The notes beneath the pieces were generated by a model. The model was given only the letters and a program-made list of their open reading frames with translations. It was not told where the DNA came from and did not search any database. A stretch of DNA of 39,586 nucleotides from a virus. The stretch spans positions 1 through 39,586 of the IMG/VR virus record IMGVR_UViG_3300013138_000004. One strand, given 5' to 3'. Made by a program: the position numbers and the translations under genes. Shown piece after piece: positions 16,801-22,260 of the stretch; position 1 is the stretch's first letter; the number at the start of each line of letters is the position of its first letter.

Positions 16801-17771
16801 TTCCTTAATTCTCCGCTTTCAACTGGAAAGTTATATCTGCCATTAACTAAATCTGCCATGCCTGACCAGTTATGGATAATTGTCGGCAAACCTGTGGACA
16901 TCGCCTCTAAAGCAGGGAGACAAAATCCTTCAGCTCTGGAAGAAACAACATAGCAATTAGCCTTTTCCAATAAGTTCAGGTATTTTTCGTAAGGATAAGA
17001 TTCTTCAATTACTTCTATTCTGGGGTCATTGGGAATTTCTATTTTTCCCCATTTCATTTCATGGTTACTTTTAATTATTAGTTTGACATCTTTTTCTTTT
17101 GGAAAGGTTTCTTCAAAAGCCTCAATTAAAAGGTCAGTTCCTTTTCTTAAAGATAAATCCCCAGCAGTTAAGAAAACAAAGTCGCCTTCCCAATTCCTTT
17201 CCATTTTGGGGAATCTGTCGCTTCTGACACCATGATGAATTGTCAACATTGGTTTATTTATGCCAGATTCCCTAAAGACATTTTGCACAAAATTTGTTGA
17301 GGGATAGACTTTATCAATATACTGATTTATATTTTTAACCCAAATATCTGGAGCAATCGTGGTGTCCCAGTCTATATGCAAATAGTTTTTAACTGACAAA
17401 TCTCTGGGAAGAATCTTGGGTACTGCATAATAAAGGGTAATCTTGGCTTTCGTGTATTTATCGGATAATTTTATCAATTCTAAAGTTCTGGGTTGTAATC
17501 CTTCTTCTTGAACATAGTCTGGTAAGACCTTAATTTTAAGCCCTAGTTTATCCAAGGAGAGTAGAACTTCTTCCCCTACCCTTCCCATGCCATTGGAAGC
17601 CCAAAGAAGCGTAACGAGGTTTAAGTCGGCTCTATTATTATTTCCAACAAACGAGGAATCTGATAAAGCAGAACATTCCTTGAATCCTTTTTTTAATAAT
17701 TCAGGTATCAGAGTTTCGTCAACTTCGACTTGTCTGCCACCTGGATTTATCATCCAAACCCATTTTTTCAT
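13827..17771 (-). CDS. Giant glycan-assembly protein: GT4 - methyltransferase - GT2 - methyltransferase - GT4
   Basis: A 1314-aa, five-domain fusion. Residues 1-32 hold the N-terminal motif shared with the GT4 at 10160-11230. Residues 50-395 are a GT4-type GT-B domain (AEGFCLPALEA at 280-290, with GVRSDRF before it). Residues 410-600 are a SAM methyltransferase (VIEDGCGTA at 452-460, FSQGMLEHF). Residues 604-825 are a GT2 domain (SIIMPIFNN at 607-615, DND at 687-689). Residues 828-980 are a second methyltransferase (DIGSGDNPNQGYVHVDI at 834-850, SSHLIEHF). Residues 1000-1314 are a second GT4 (IISVGRFFWQEGGNNKN, EHFGIVAVEALASG at 1237-1250). There is no signal peptide or transmembrane helix, so it should be cytoplasmic. 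The frame is uninterrupted and every domain keeps its motif. The order suggests stepwise building and methylation of one oligosaccharide. The ATG follows a 15-bp hairpin rather than a Shine-Dalgarno sequence. Confidence 0.88.
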   Translation of the reverse strand: MKKWVWMINPGGRQVEVDETLIPELLKKGFKECSALSDSSFVGNNNRADLNLVTLLWASNGMGRVGEEVLLSLDKLGLKIKVLPDYVQEEGLQPRTLELIKLSDKYTKAKITLYYAVPKILPRDLSVKNYLHIDWDTTIAPDIWVKNINQYIDKVYPSTNFVQNVFRESGINKPMLTIHHGVRSDRFPKMERNWEGDFVFLTAGDLSLRKGTDLLIEAFEETFPKEKDVKLIIKSNHEMKWGKIEIPNDPRIEVIEESYPYEKYLNLLEKANCYVVSSRAEGFCLPALEAMSTGLPTIIHNWSGMADLVNGRYNFPVESGELRKAEKWHYPEEYQDGKGIGDWRSPLVADLVKQMRYVYENREKAKLIGEKASDWTRREWDWDSQVRKMWMDIVESNLPQFRVNNIKTPVAKERKWGEFYEKTKVDKETMRIWGTAQGDIFRFIKAFNPKTVIEDGCGTASLSGFLSWDENIKVTAVDFDKQIVEMAKKNMATLAPNLKVSYGDSFKNNLKADVIFSQGMLEHFSNEQMVALVTNELKNAPVVIHSVPNNDYGKLDFGNERLLTDLQYQQIFRGFDLTIYRYWLDDGKKKQSILIFKRLTEPRPRTSIIMPIFNNKEMTITAIEAVRKNTKDYELIAIDNNSNDGIEKWLDEQSDIRTVHLSENLGVPKAKNIGIMIAWGEYICFLDNDTQAGAGWLDDLLAVFKDQTVGFTGTDGWWINKEEKNFMGKQFTHGTEIEWVAHSIFVFPRRLTKKIGLLIDKDLWCIEDVDHCCRIRNLGYKGLMPKEKPNMKHFGASTAGKMTEALTHYNRNCDAVWKEWENFINTRKMGSRIDIGSGDNPNQGYVHVDIQDVPEVDIISLADDLKLPDSSVEEIYSSHLIEHFTRTQLDTVLQEWRRVLKKGGTVVIKTPDILKVCEKLLHGKVDYHLGISWIYGGQRTKWDFHYWSWTFEKIREKLEANGFTNIEHLNDPDDWLKVRATCDKKFEELTTTTGGSKIPLNIIFEGNHHHIYGGGENMTFGVIKILDDNYSNVEVKVDLKQIDAKRAFGIDLAKLTKKNYHLNDVFICISHFSLPTPIGKKNIAVIFYPQFDWTEPIKNYDKVVAISKYSADAIRQKWGIESVVIPPATDIHKFSPNVEKKKQIISVGRFFWQEGGNNKNQHILIKAFSKMPKDWKLVLVGSVQNQEYFDVLKNMARGLNVEFIHDASFEELTKLYAESKLFWSATGYNSENNSTQEHFGIVAVEALASGCKTLVFDGGGMAEITGTEKWKTIDELVKLSLDDTNYNPKLLAEGVKEYSFEEVAKKWKELIKNL

Positions 17772-17773
17772 AG

Positions 17774-17879
17774 TTTGATTCGGTAGGCATTTCGTTGGAG
17801 TAAAAGGAGTTTAGAAGTAAGAGTTTGGAACTATCCTTCGGTGCAAACTCCCTAAATCCTGATAGCCTACCGAATCAAA
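17774..17879 (-). ncRNA. Structured leader of the giant glycosyltransferase gene (element A)
   Basis: A perfect 15-bp inverted repeat closes the element: TTTGATTCGGTAGGC at 17774-17788 and its complement at 17865-17879. A second stem pairs 17821-17827 (GAGTTTG) with 17844-17850, with CCTTCGG at 17835-17841 in its loop. The element fills the gap between the zinc-ribbon gene and the giant gene, and the 3' arm ends 2 nt before the ATG, so the ribosome site would be sealed by the stem. It could be a cis-regulatory RNA, or a small inverted-repeat mobile element. Confidence 0.55.
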
Positions 17880-17882
17880 ATA

Positions 17883-18071
17883 TCAAGCATATCGTCTTTG
17901 GTATTCTCCCCTATAACATTTATTGCAAATTCTTATGACAATATCTTTTATCCTAACCCAATTTTCTTCTTTTTTCTTGCTACAAAGTTTTGAGCAGGAC
18001 TGACAATAAAAATACGGAGTATCATCCTCATCTTCAAAAAATAGTTTTGGGCGACCCCTCGGCATACTCAT
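17883..18071 (-). CDS. Small zinc-finger protein
   Basis: The 62-aa protein has C-x2-C-x3-C (CQSCSKLC at 23-30) and ICNKC near residues 48-52, so four or more cysteines can bind zinc. It starts with MSMPRGRPKL; the PRGRPK stretch resembles an AT-hook, which binds the minor groove of AT-rich DNA. Its start overlaps the stop of the nuclease-like gene. A DNA-binding regulator or HNH-related fragment is possible, but no catalytic HNH residues are visible. Confidence 0.55.
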   Translation of the reverse strand: MSMPRGRPKLFFEDEDDTPYFYCQSCSKLCSKKKEENWVRIKDIVIRICNKCYRGEYQRRYA

Positions 18072-18352
18072 AATACTTTAATATCAAACCTTTTCTCTTT
18101 TTGAATCCATCTCCAAAATTCAATAGTGGTGTTGGCTGGATGAGGAAAACCTTTATAATCTTTTCCTGCGTGAGAACCTGAAGTAAGATAAATACTGGAG
18201 ACTTGAATAAAGCGGATTGTTTTCGGAGAAACTGCGATAAAATCCCAAAGATTGAATAGGTCATTACGAGACCAAGCGGTTTTAACAGCTCGTTCTACTA
18301 GAAATCCTTCCTTTACCAATTGGTCTTTACAAATCTTTTCTGATTTGGTCAT
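18068..18352 (-). CDS. PD-(D/E)XK-like nuclease candidate
   Basis: The 94-aa protein shows an N-terminal helix (KSEKICKDQLVKEGFLVERAV), then DLFNLWDFIAVSPKTIRFIQVSS, which resembles the D...(E/Q)-x-(K/S) core of small phage resolvase-type nucleases: an Asp in a beta strand, then IQV in the next. The expected catalytic Lys is replaced by Ser, so activity is uncertain. The ATG follows a perfect hairpin at 18353-18374 with no Shine-Dalgarno sequence. Confidence 0.5.
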   Translation of the reverse strand: MTKSEKICKDQLVKEGFLVERAVKTAWSRNDLFNLWDFIAVSPKTIRFIQVSSIYLTSGSHAGKDYKGFPHPANTTIEFWRWIQKEKRFDIKVL

Positions 18353-18374
18353 ACGATAACCTGTAAGTTATCGT
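18353..18374 (-). promoter_or_regulatory. Perfect hairpin abutting the start codon of the nuclease-like gene
   Basis: ACGATAAC (18353-18360) and GTTATCGT (18367-18374) pair perfectly around a 6-nt loop. The hairpin fills the whole gap between two genes, and its 3' arm touches the ATG at 18352. It contains TAACCTGT (18357-18364), which recurs at the divergent promoter region near 29009 and 29062, so it may be either an RNA element or a protein-binding operator. It lacks a T-run and is not an obvious terminator. Confidence 0.5.
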
Positions 18375-18375
18375 T

Positions 18376-18603
18376 CTATTTTATTTTTACTCCAGTTCGT
18401 TTCCTTTTGTCAAGTTTTATTCTCATTGGAATGTGAATTCCTAAATATTTCAATTTTCCATTTCCAATTCTCGGATAGTTAAGCAAAATAAGCCATTCGT
18501 TATATTCTCCAAATTTAAGACGAGTTAATTGAATTGCTGGAGTTATGTTATTTTTATCCGCTTCTTTGAGAAATTTTCCTATTCTTTGTTCTAGGTTAGA
18601 CAT
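18376..18603 (-). CDS. Small protein of unknown function
   Basis: This 75-aa basic protein (C-terminus KLDKRKRTGVKIK) is mixed alpha/beta with no motif recognised. Its start overlaps nothing and its stop lies 2 bases before the hairpin that precedes the nuclease-like gene. It is part of the early leftward operon. Function is unknown. Confidence 0.5.
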   Translation of the reverse strand: MSNLEQRIGKFLKEADKNNITPAIQLTRLKFGEYNEWLILLNYPRIGNGKLKYLGIHIPMRIKLDKRKRTGVKIK

Positions 18604-18606
18604 ATT

Positions 18607-18753
18607 TCATTTTAATTTTATCTTTTTTATCTTTTCCTGCTTAACTATGTATTCAAAGTCTTTCATTCCTTCAGTTACCAACTTTCTCTTAACTCCTTTG
18701 GCTAAGATTTTTCCTTCTCCAAATGTACCTACTTGTTTCCATTGTTCTTTCAT
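18607..18753 (-). CDS. Short basic protein (48 aa)
   Basis: An open frame begins MKEQWKQVGTFGEGKILAKG and ends in a Lys-rich helix (KQEKIKKIKLK). It packs tightly between neighbours: 3 bases after it the next ATG begins, and its start is 1 base after the preceding stop. The packing supports a real gene; the function is unknown. Confidence 0.45.
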   Translation of the reverse strand: MKEQWKQVGTFGEGKILAKGVKRKLVTEGMKDFEYIVKQEKIKKIKLK

Positions 18754-18754
18754 T

Positions 18755-18844
18755 TTAATAAAGTCTTAACCACGCTACTAAAGCTAGAAATAATGTCACT
18801 ACTCCTGTCGTAAAACCTAAAGTAAACCAATCTAGTTTAGTCAT
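18755..18844 (-). CDS. Tiny single-pass membrane peptide (29 aa)
   Basis: The frame MTKLDWFTLGFTTGVVTLFL then ALVAWLRLY is one transmembrane helix. It sits in a run of four very short genes that are head-to-tail with almost no gaps. It may be a superinfection-exclusion or membrane-modifying peptide; this is speculation. Confidence 0.4.
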   Translation of the reverse strand: MTKLDWFTLGFTTGVVTLFLALVAWLRLY

Positions 18845-18856
18845 AATCTTTAATTC

Positions 18857-19012
18857 CTATCTTTTAAGGGAAAAGAAATCTCCTACCCAGTCCCAAATAG
18901 TCAATAAAATTAACGCAACAATAAACCAATCGTCAGGTCTTTCGCCTGTTGTAAGCCAAAGTAATAAAATTACAAATCCTGCTAAAATTCCTATTAAATA
19001 AAATGTTTTCAT
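18857..19012 (-). CDS. Small two-helix membrane protein (51 aa)
   Basis: The ATG follows AAAGGATAGGAAT, a usable ribosome site also present before the next gene upstream. Two hydrophobic helices (residues about 3-21 and 30-46) flank a polar turn, TTGERPDDW. It is a probable inner-membrane protein expressed early. Function is unknown. Confidence 0.5.
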   Translation of the reverse strand: MKTFYLIGILAGFVILLLWLTTGERPDDWFIVALILLTIWDWVGDFFSLKR

Positions 19013-19040
19013 ATTCCTATCCTTTAAGGGTTAAATTTAA

Positions 19041-19199
19041 TCATAAGACAGCTTCTCTCATAGCATTAACGGCTATCATTGCTAATTTATAAGCATTTTC
19101 CTTACTGGCTTTTCCAGTTATAAAATACAATTCCCAACCAATATAAAATATCAATCTACTTCTATCTTCCTCTGAAAATTTAATTTGCTTCTTTTTCAT
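19041..19199 (-). CDS. Short soluble protein (52 aa)
   Basis: The ATG follows AAAGGATAGGAAT as for its neighbour. The sequence MKKKQIKFSEEDRSRLIFYI, then GWELYFITGKASKENAYKLA, is helical and amphipathic without a clear membrane span. Function is unknown. Confidence 0.5.
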   Translation of the reverse strand: MKKKQIKFSEEDRSRLIFYIGWELYFITGKASKENAYKLAMIAVNAMREAVL

Positions 19200-19231
19200 A
19201 TTCCTATCCTTTATCTAATTAACAACTAAAA

Positions 19232-19308
19232 GAGTAGGTCAAGGAGTCGTTAGCGAGCCGAACAATAACATTGGCGTTCGTTAAAAGTGTTCCCATTTTT
19301 ACCCACTC
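19232..19308 (-). ncRNA. Possible structured RNA in a 200-bp gene-poor gap
   Basis: On the - strand GAGTGGG (from 19308) pairs with CCTACTC (ending 19232) with one G-U pair, closing a 77-nt element. Inside, AAAA/TTTT and CGAAC/GTTCG can form two short arms. The length and acceptor-like stem suggest a tRNA, but there is no T-arm and no anticodon stem, so it is not a standard tRNA. It lies about 30 nt upstream of the gene starting at 19199. The 19200-19402 gap otherwise shows only a 21-codon open frame. Confidence 0.25.
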
Positions 19309-19402
19309 TAGCTACTTTGCCACCTTGAAATACTGCAAAAGGTCAACCGATATCAGTCTTTCCTTTTCACTACTCATTTAATTGTCAATGTTCAAATCTT
19401 CT

Positions 19403-19690
19403 CTAGCCATTTTCTTTTAGATTAGAAATAGCAACTTTCTTAAAGTTTTCTACTAAATCTACTCCACAATCACAAACTGTTTTATATTGATACTTATTAC
19501 AAGTAAAAGAATGTTTTGGTATTTTTATTCCCTCTATTTCTTTTATTATCCCCTCTCGCTGGGAAGATAGGGCTTGGGAAAGAAAGTCCTCAATGTTTGC
19601 AACAGTTATTTCATCACATTGAAACCCTTTATAGGCTATAAAACTAAACCTTTTCCTAAACTCTTTAATTATTTCTTTTATGTTAGTCAT
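19403..19690 (-). CDS. Protein of unknown function with Cys cluster
   Basis: The 95-aa protein has a helical N-terminal two-thirds (EIIKEFRKRF ... IEDFLSQALSSQREGIIKEI). A Cys-rich part follows (CNKYQYKTVCDCG) and could hold a metal. It belongs to the early operon of short genes. No family name can be given. Confidence 0.5.
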   Translation of the reverse strand: MTNIKEIIKEFRKRFSFIAYKGFQCDEITVANIEDFLSQALSSQREGIIKEIEGIKIPKHSFTCNKYQYKTVCDCGVDLVENFKKVAISNLKENG

Positions 19691-19693
19691 AGG

Positions 19694-19804
19694 TTAGCCA
19701 ATAGAAACTCTCACATTATCAGGAATACTTTTAAGCCTCTCTATTACAAGTTCCTTAATCTTTTCTTTAATTTTCTCTTTTTTTTCTTTTATGTTTTTAT
19801 TCAT
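19694..19804 (-). CDS. Short Lys/Glu-rich protein (36 aa)
   Basis: An open frame MNKNIKEKKEKIKEKIKELV onward is a single charged helix followed by a short beta-like end (NVRVSIG). It lies between two similar-sized genes with 2-3-base gaps. Assignment as a gene rests on packing only. Confidence 0.35.
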   Translation of the reverse strand: MNKNIKEKKEKIKEKIKELVIERLKSIPDNVRVSIG

Positions 19805-19806
19805 AG

Positions 19807-20070
19807 TTAGCCTTTCTCGTTTGCATTTTCCCAATTATCTATTTCTACTACTTTTGGATTTTTAGGATATTTTTCCTTGTAATACTTAATTAAAGGATGT
19901 TCTATTTTTTTCTGTAATATATCCATATAGTTAGGCTCTTTATAATCTTCAGGAACACCCCAATCGTGCATATGACAAATCCTACAGACAGCGTAAATTT
20001 CATAGCTGTTATAAATATCTACTTCGTGAGTATGTTTTTTAACTTTTCTTTCAACAATACTTGTTTTCAT
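19807..20070 (-). CDS. Protein of unknown function, possible metal site
   Basis: The 87-aa protein contains CRICHMHDW (residues about 29-37), plus His14 and Glu16 upstream, which could bind zinc. The C-terminal half is Lys/Pro/Tyr-rich. It is an early operon gene next to the YopX-like gene; no clear family. Confidence 0.5.
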   Translation of the reverse strand: MKTSIVERKVKKHTHEVDIYNSYEIYAVCRICHMHDWGVPEDYKEPNYMDILQKKIEHPLIKYYKEKYPKNPKVVEIDNWENANEKG

Positions 20071-20074
20071 ATAG

Positions 20075-20500
20075 TTAGCCTTTCAAGAGATTAGGGTGTT
20101 CCCAAATGTTGCCGATAATCTCACCTGTCGTGTCTATTGGCGTTGTAAAACTTTTTCCATCACATACAAACATAGCGTGTTTTTCGTCGTAGATAATTGG
20201 TAGCCACAAATTTTGATTTCTCTTTGCCTTATAAAATCCTTGTGTAAACTTCAAAATATCCCCCTCGTATATTTCTTTTCCGTTCTTATCCAACAATCCT
20301 GTGAATTGCATAAGCTCTAAACCTTTAATCCAATTCCCATCTTTATCCACCAATTCCTCACTTTCGCTTAAAGAATATCCTCCATCATCAGTAATCCCAC
20401 AATCATTAAAAACAATGCCCATAGAATCAATAAAAAACTCTATTGTCATTTTGTTCTTTCTATTGTCCCAAGCCCTAAATTTTATTATCCGATTATTCAT
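20075..20500 (-). CDS. YopX-like protein
   Basis: The 141-aa protein matches the YopX pattern: it begins IIKFRAWDNRKNKM, then has LMQFTGLLDKNGKEIYEGDIL at about 63-83, and ends with GEIIGNIWEHPNLL. These are the hallmark blocks (RAWD, QYTGLKDKNGKEIYEGDI, GNIYENPELL) of a family common in Firmicutes phages and prophages. The biochemical role is unknown; the fold is small and beta-rich. It supports a Gram-positive-type host lineage or a shared gene pool. Confidence 0.88.
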   Translation of the reverse strand: MNNRIIKFRAWDNRKNKMTIEFFIDSMGIVFNDCGITDDGGYSLSESEELVDKDGNWIKGLELMQFTGLLDKNGKEIYEGDILKFTQGFYKAKRNQNLWLPIIYDEKHAMFVCDGKSFTTPIDTTGEIIGNIWEHPNLLKG

Positions 20501-20528
20501 ATTTTCTTTCTTCCTTAAACAATAAGGT

Positions 20529-20840
20529 TCAGAGACTAAACTTCTTCATATATTTTAAGCTCAGAAAAATCTGTTTTCCATGACCAAAATCCATAGTCCT
20601 GCTATTTTCTTCCCAAGTTTTCAAATCTGCTTCCCAGTTTTTTCCATTTAATTCCTTAATGATAATCTTTTTAACTCCATTCTTTTTTAGGATTGGAAAA
20701 ACATAATGCTGGATTCCGTAACCGCCAACCACTCGCATAAAATGTTTGATTGGGTCAACATCCCTTATGAGGGTGTCTCCAACTACTTCTCCGCAAAGCA
20801 CTTTTTTTCTTTTGAATGGGTCAAATGCAAGAATTTTCAT
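20529..20840 (-). CDS. Conserved-looking protein of unknown function
   Basis: The 103-aa protein begins MKILAFDPFKRKKVLCGEVV. It continues with alternating beta and helical segments (VFPILKKNGVKKIIIKEL) ending in a basic helix. The pattern suggests a small alpha/beta domain, perhaps nucleotide or nucleic-acid related. No motif allows a firm call. Confidence 0.5.
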   Translation of the reverse strand: MKILAFDPFKRKKVLCGEVVGDTLIRDVDPIKHFMRVVGGYGIQHYVFPILKKNGVKKIIIKELNGKNWEADLKTWEENSRTMDFGHGKQIFLSLKYMKKFSL

Positions 20841-20842
20841 AA

Positions 20843-20998
20843 TTATCCGTTTGCTATTTCCCCAATTAAAGCCAATAATGTCAAAACAATCAAAGCTATT
20901 ATTCCACTAATAGCCAAGCGACTGAGCCAGTTTCCTTCAACATTACTCATTCCGAGAAAGTAGATAATTAAAGTAAAAGCAATAAATCGTAAAGCCAT
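20843..20998 (-). CDS. Two-helix membrane protein (51 aa)
   Basis: The open frame starts MALRFIAFTLIIYFLGMSNV. Helix one spans 1-17, a polar turn (NVEGNWLSR) follows, and helix two is about 29-47 (ISGIIALIVLTLLALIG). It is tightly packed between neighbours. It might be an early membrane or holin-like peptide, because the next upstream genes include a membrane-anchored muramidase-like protein. Confidence 0.5.
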   Translation of the reverse strand: MALRFIAFTLIIYFLGMSNVEGNWLSRLAISGIIALIVLTLLALIGEIANG

Positions 20999-20999
20999 A

Positions 21000-21266
21000 T
21001 TAGTTTTTTAATTTTGCTATTCCTGATTCTGGAACAACAATTTTAGAAGGCTCTTTGAACTGGAGACCTTCTTTATCTAAATTTTTCTTCCAGCAATCCT
21101 CGCAAATTACTCCAGTTTTCATGTTCATAATTATTTCTCCTTTTGGATTTGGGATAACTCCAGCGATAATCGTAATCGCATAGGGTTGCTTTATGATTGC
21201 ATTGTAAAAGTTCTTGTCCAAAAGACATTGAAAAATAACATTTTGTAGTCTTAATTCAGTTTTCAT
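21000..21266 (-). CDS. Small protein of unknown function
   Basis: The 88-aa protein begins MKTELRLQNVIFQCLLDKNF and includes a CEDC pair (residues about 55-58) with further Cys15 upstream. It overlaps the end of the glucosaminidase-like gene by 4 bases. No family is recognised. Confidence 0.45.
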   Translation of the reverse strand: MKTELRLQNVIFQCLLDKNFYNAIIKQPYAITIIAGVIPNPKGEIIMNMKTGVICEDCWKKNLDKEGLQFKEPSKIVVPESGIAKLKN

Positions 21267-21736
21267 AATTGATTGTAAAAATATCTTAACTTGACCAAAT
21301 AACTCTCGGCAAATGGCGAGTTATAAATTCTGGCGAAAGTTTCCAAGTTTTGATTTTCCTGATACGCTTTGTATGTAGTTGAAGTAGTAAGAACATGGGC
21401 AATAGCATCAATGTCCTGAACATCCGAGCCATAATCAATGCTATCCGAACCCCAACCGAAACCATTGTGAATATAATTTTTACCACCCGTACTTTCAACC
21501 ATCGAAACAACTGGAAGTAATTTCCAATCCATCTTGTACTTGTCTGCAACTTGAATAAAAACCTTCGCATATTTTGAAAAAGGACACTTCTTTTGAGCAA
21601 AGAAATTCTCCAATTTTTCCACTCTTGTATCTTTGTTTTCGTATTTAACCTCTGCATCAGATAGTTGTTTGTAGAAATATCTTGGCAAGCTAACATAAAT
21701 AATAAAAAATAATAAAAAACTAATTAACCATTTCAT
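21263..21736 (-). CDS. Membrane-anchored glucosaminidase/lysozyme-like protein
   Basis: The ATG at 21736 is chosen because it begins a clear signal anchor (MKWLISFLLFFIIYVSLPRY). The longer frame to 21793 lies inside the preceding gene. The 157-aa mature part looks like a small lysozyme or endo-N-acetylglucosaminidase: a helix with ADKYKMDWKLLPVVSMVEST, where the Glu of VSMVEST fits the catalytic Glu of the lysozyme-like fold. It is followed by NGFGWGSD and a C-terminal helical domain with YNSPFAESYL. It is encoded early, apart from the late GH25 endolysin, so it might act during entry or host-wall modification. Assignment is by pattern, and activity is untested. Confidence 0.6.
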   Translation of the reverse strand: MKWLISFLLFFIIYVSLPRYFYKQLSDAEVKYENKDTRVEKLENFFAQKKCPFSKYAKVFIQVADKYKMDWKLLPVVSMVESTGGKNYIHNGFGWGSDSIDYGSDVQDIDAIAHVLTTSTTYKAYQENQNLETFARIYNSPFAESYLVKLRYFYNQL

Positions 21737-21908
21737 CTTCAGAATAAGTATTTTGCCTGATAATGTCTCTCCCAAATTCGCTATATCTGGCATAGAAAAA
21801 TTCTATTGCCTGTTCTTTACTTTTTGCCACAATAACATCTTCCAAATCTGGATAATCTGTTCCAGATTTAATTGAAAGAAAATATTCTTTTTTAAGTGAG
21901 TTAGCCAT
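21720..21908 (-). CDS. Small protein of unknown function
   Basis: The 62-aa acidic protein (EYFLSIKSGTDYPDLEDVIV ... SEDEMVN) has no membrane segment. Its end overlaps the start of the glucosaminidase-like gene. It could be a small alpha/beta regulatory protein. The family is unknown. Confidence 0.5.
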   Translation of the reverse strand: MANSLKKEYFLSIKSGTDYPDLEDVIVAKSKEQAIEFFYARYSEFGRDIIRQNTYSEDEMVN

Positions 21909-21909
21909 A

Positions 21910-22206
21910 TTATTCTTGTCCTCTCATTGTCCTAATGTTCTTGGAAATCTCTGTAAGACATTCTTTTTCGTTGATAAGAGTTCGTACATCAATTTTTGCT
22001 TCTGTGAAGGGTTTAAGGACACCTTCCGTATCGCAAACGAGGAAGGCTTCCGCTTCCCTCTTTTCAGCATTTCCCAATCCCGACCTGACAATGCAATCGT
22101 AATAAACTTTGTTATATTTATATTCCGCATCTTTAAGTATTGGCAAAAGAGTTTTTAATTCTTTTACTATTTCCTCCAATCTTTTGTTGCAATAATTTAA
22201 GTCCAT
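21910..22206 (-). CDS. Coiled-coil protein of the recombination/replication region
   Basis: The 98-aa protein is nearly all helical (NKRLEEIVKELKTLLPILKD ... NEKECLTEISKNIRTMRGQE). It directly follows the putative ssDNA-annealing gene and may act with it. No motif is recognised. Confidence 0.5.
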   Translation of the reverse strand: MDLNYCNKRLEEIVKELKTLLPILKDAEYKYNKVYYDCIVRSGLGNAEKREAEAFLVCDTEGVLKPFTEAKIDVRTLINEKECLTEISKNIRTMRGQE

Positions 22207-22260
22207 ATTTTAGTTTTCAAGTTTGAGGAGTTGACCCTGCCCTAGTCAATCTCCTCAGAT

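Noticed and set aside
19378-19406. A 10-codon frame starting MAREDLN that overlaps the end of the 19403 gene.
   Set aside because: It is too short, with no homologous pattern, and the TTGACA in it has no -10 on the - strand.
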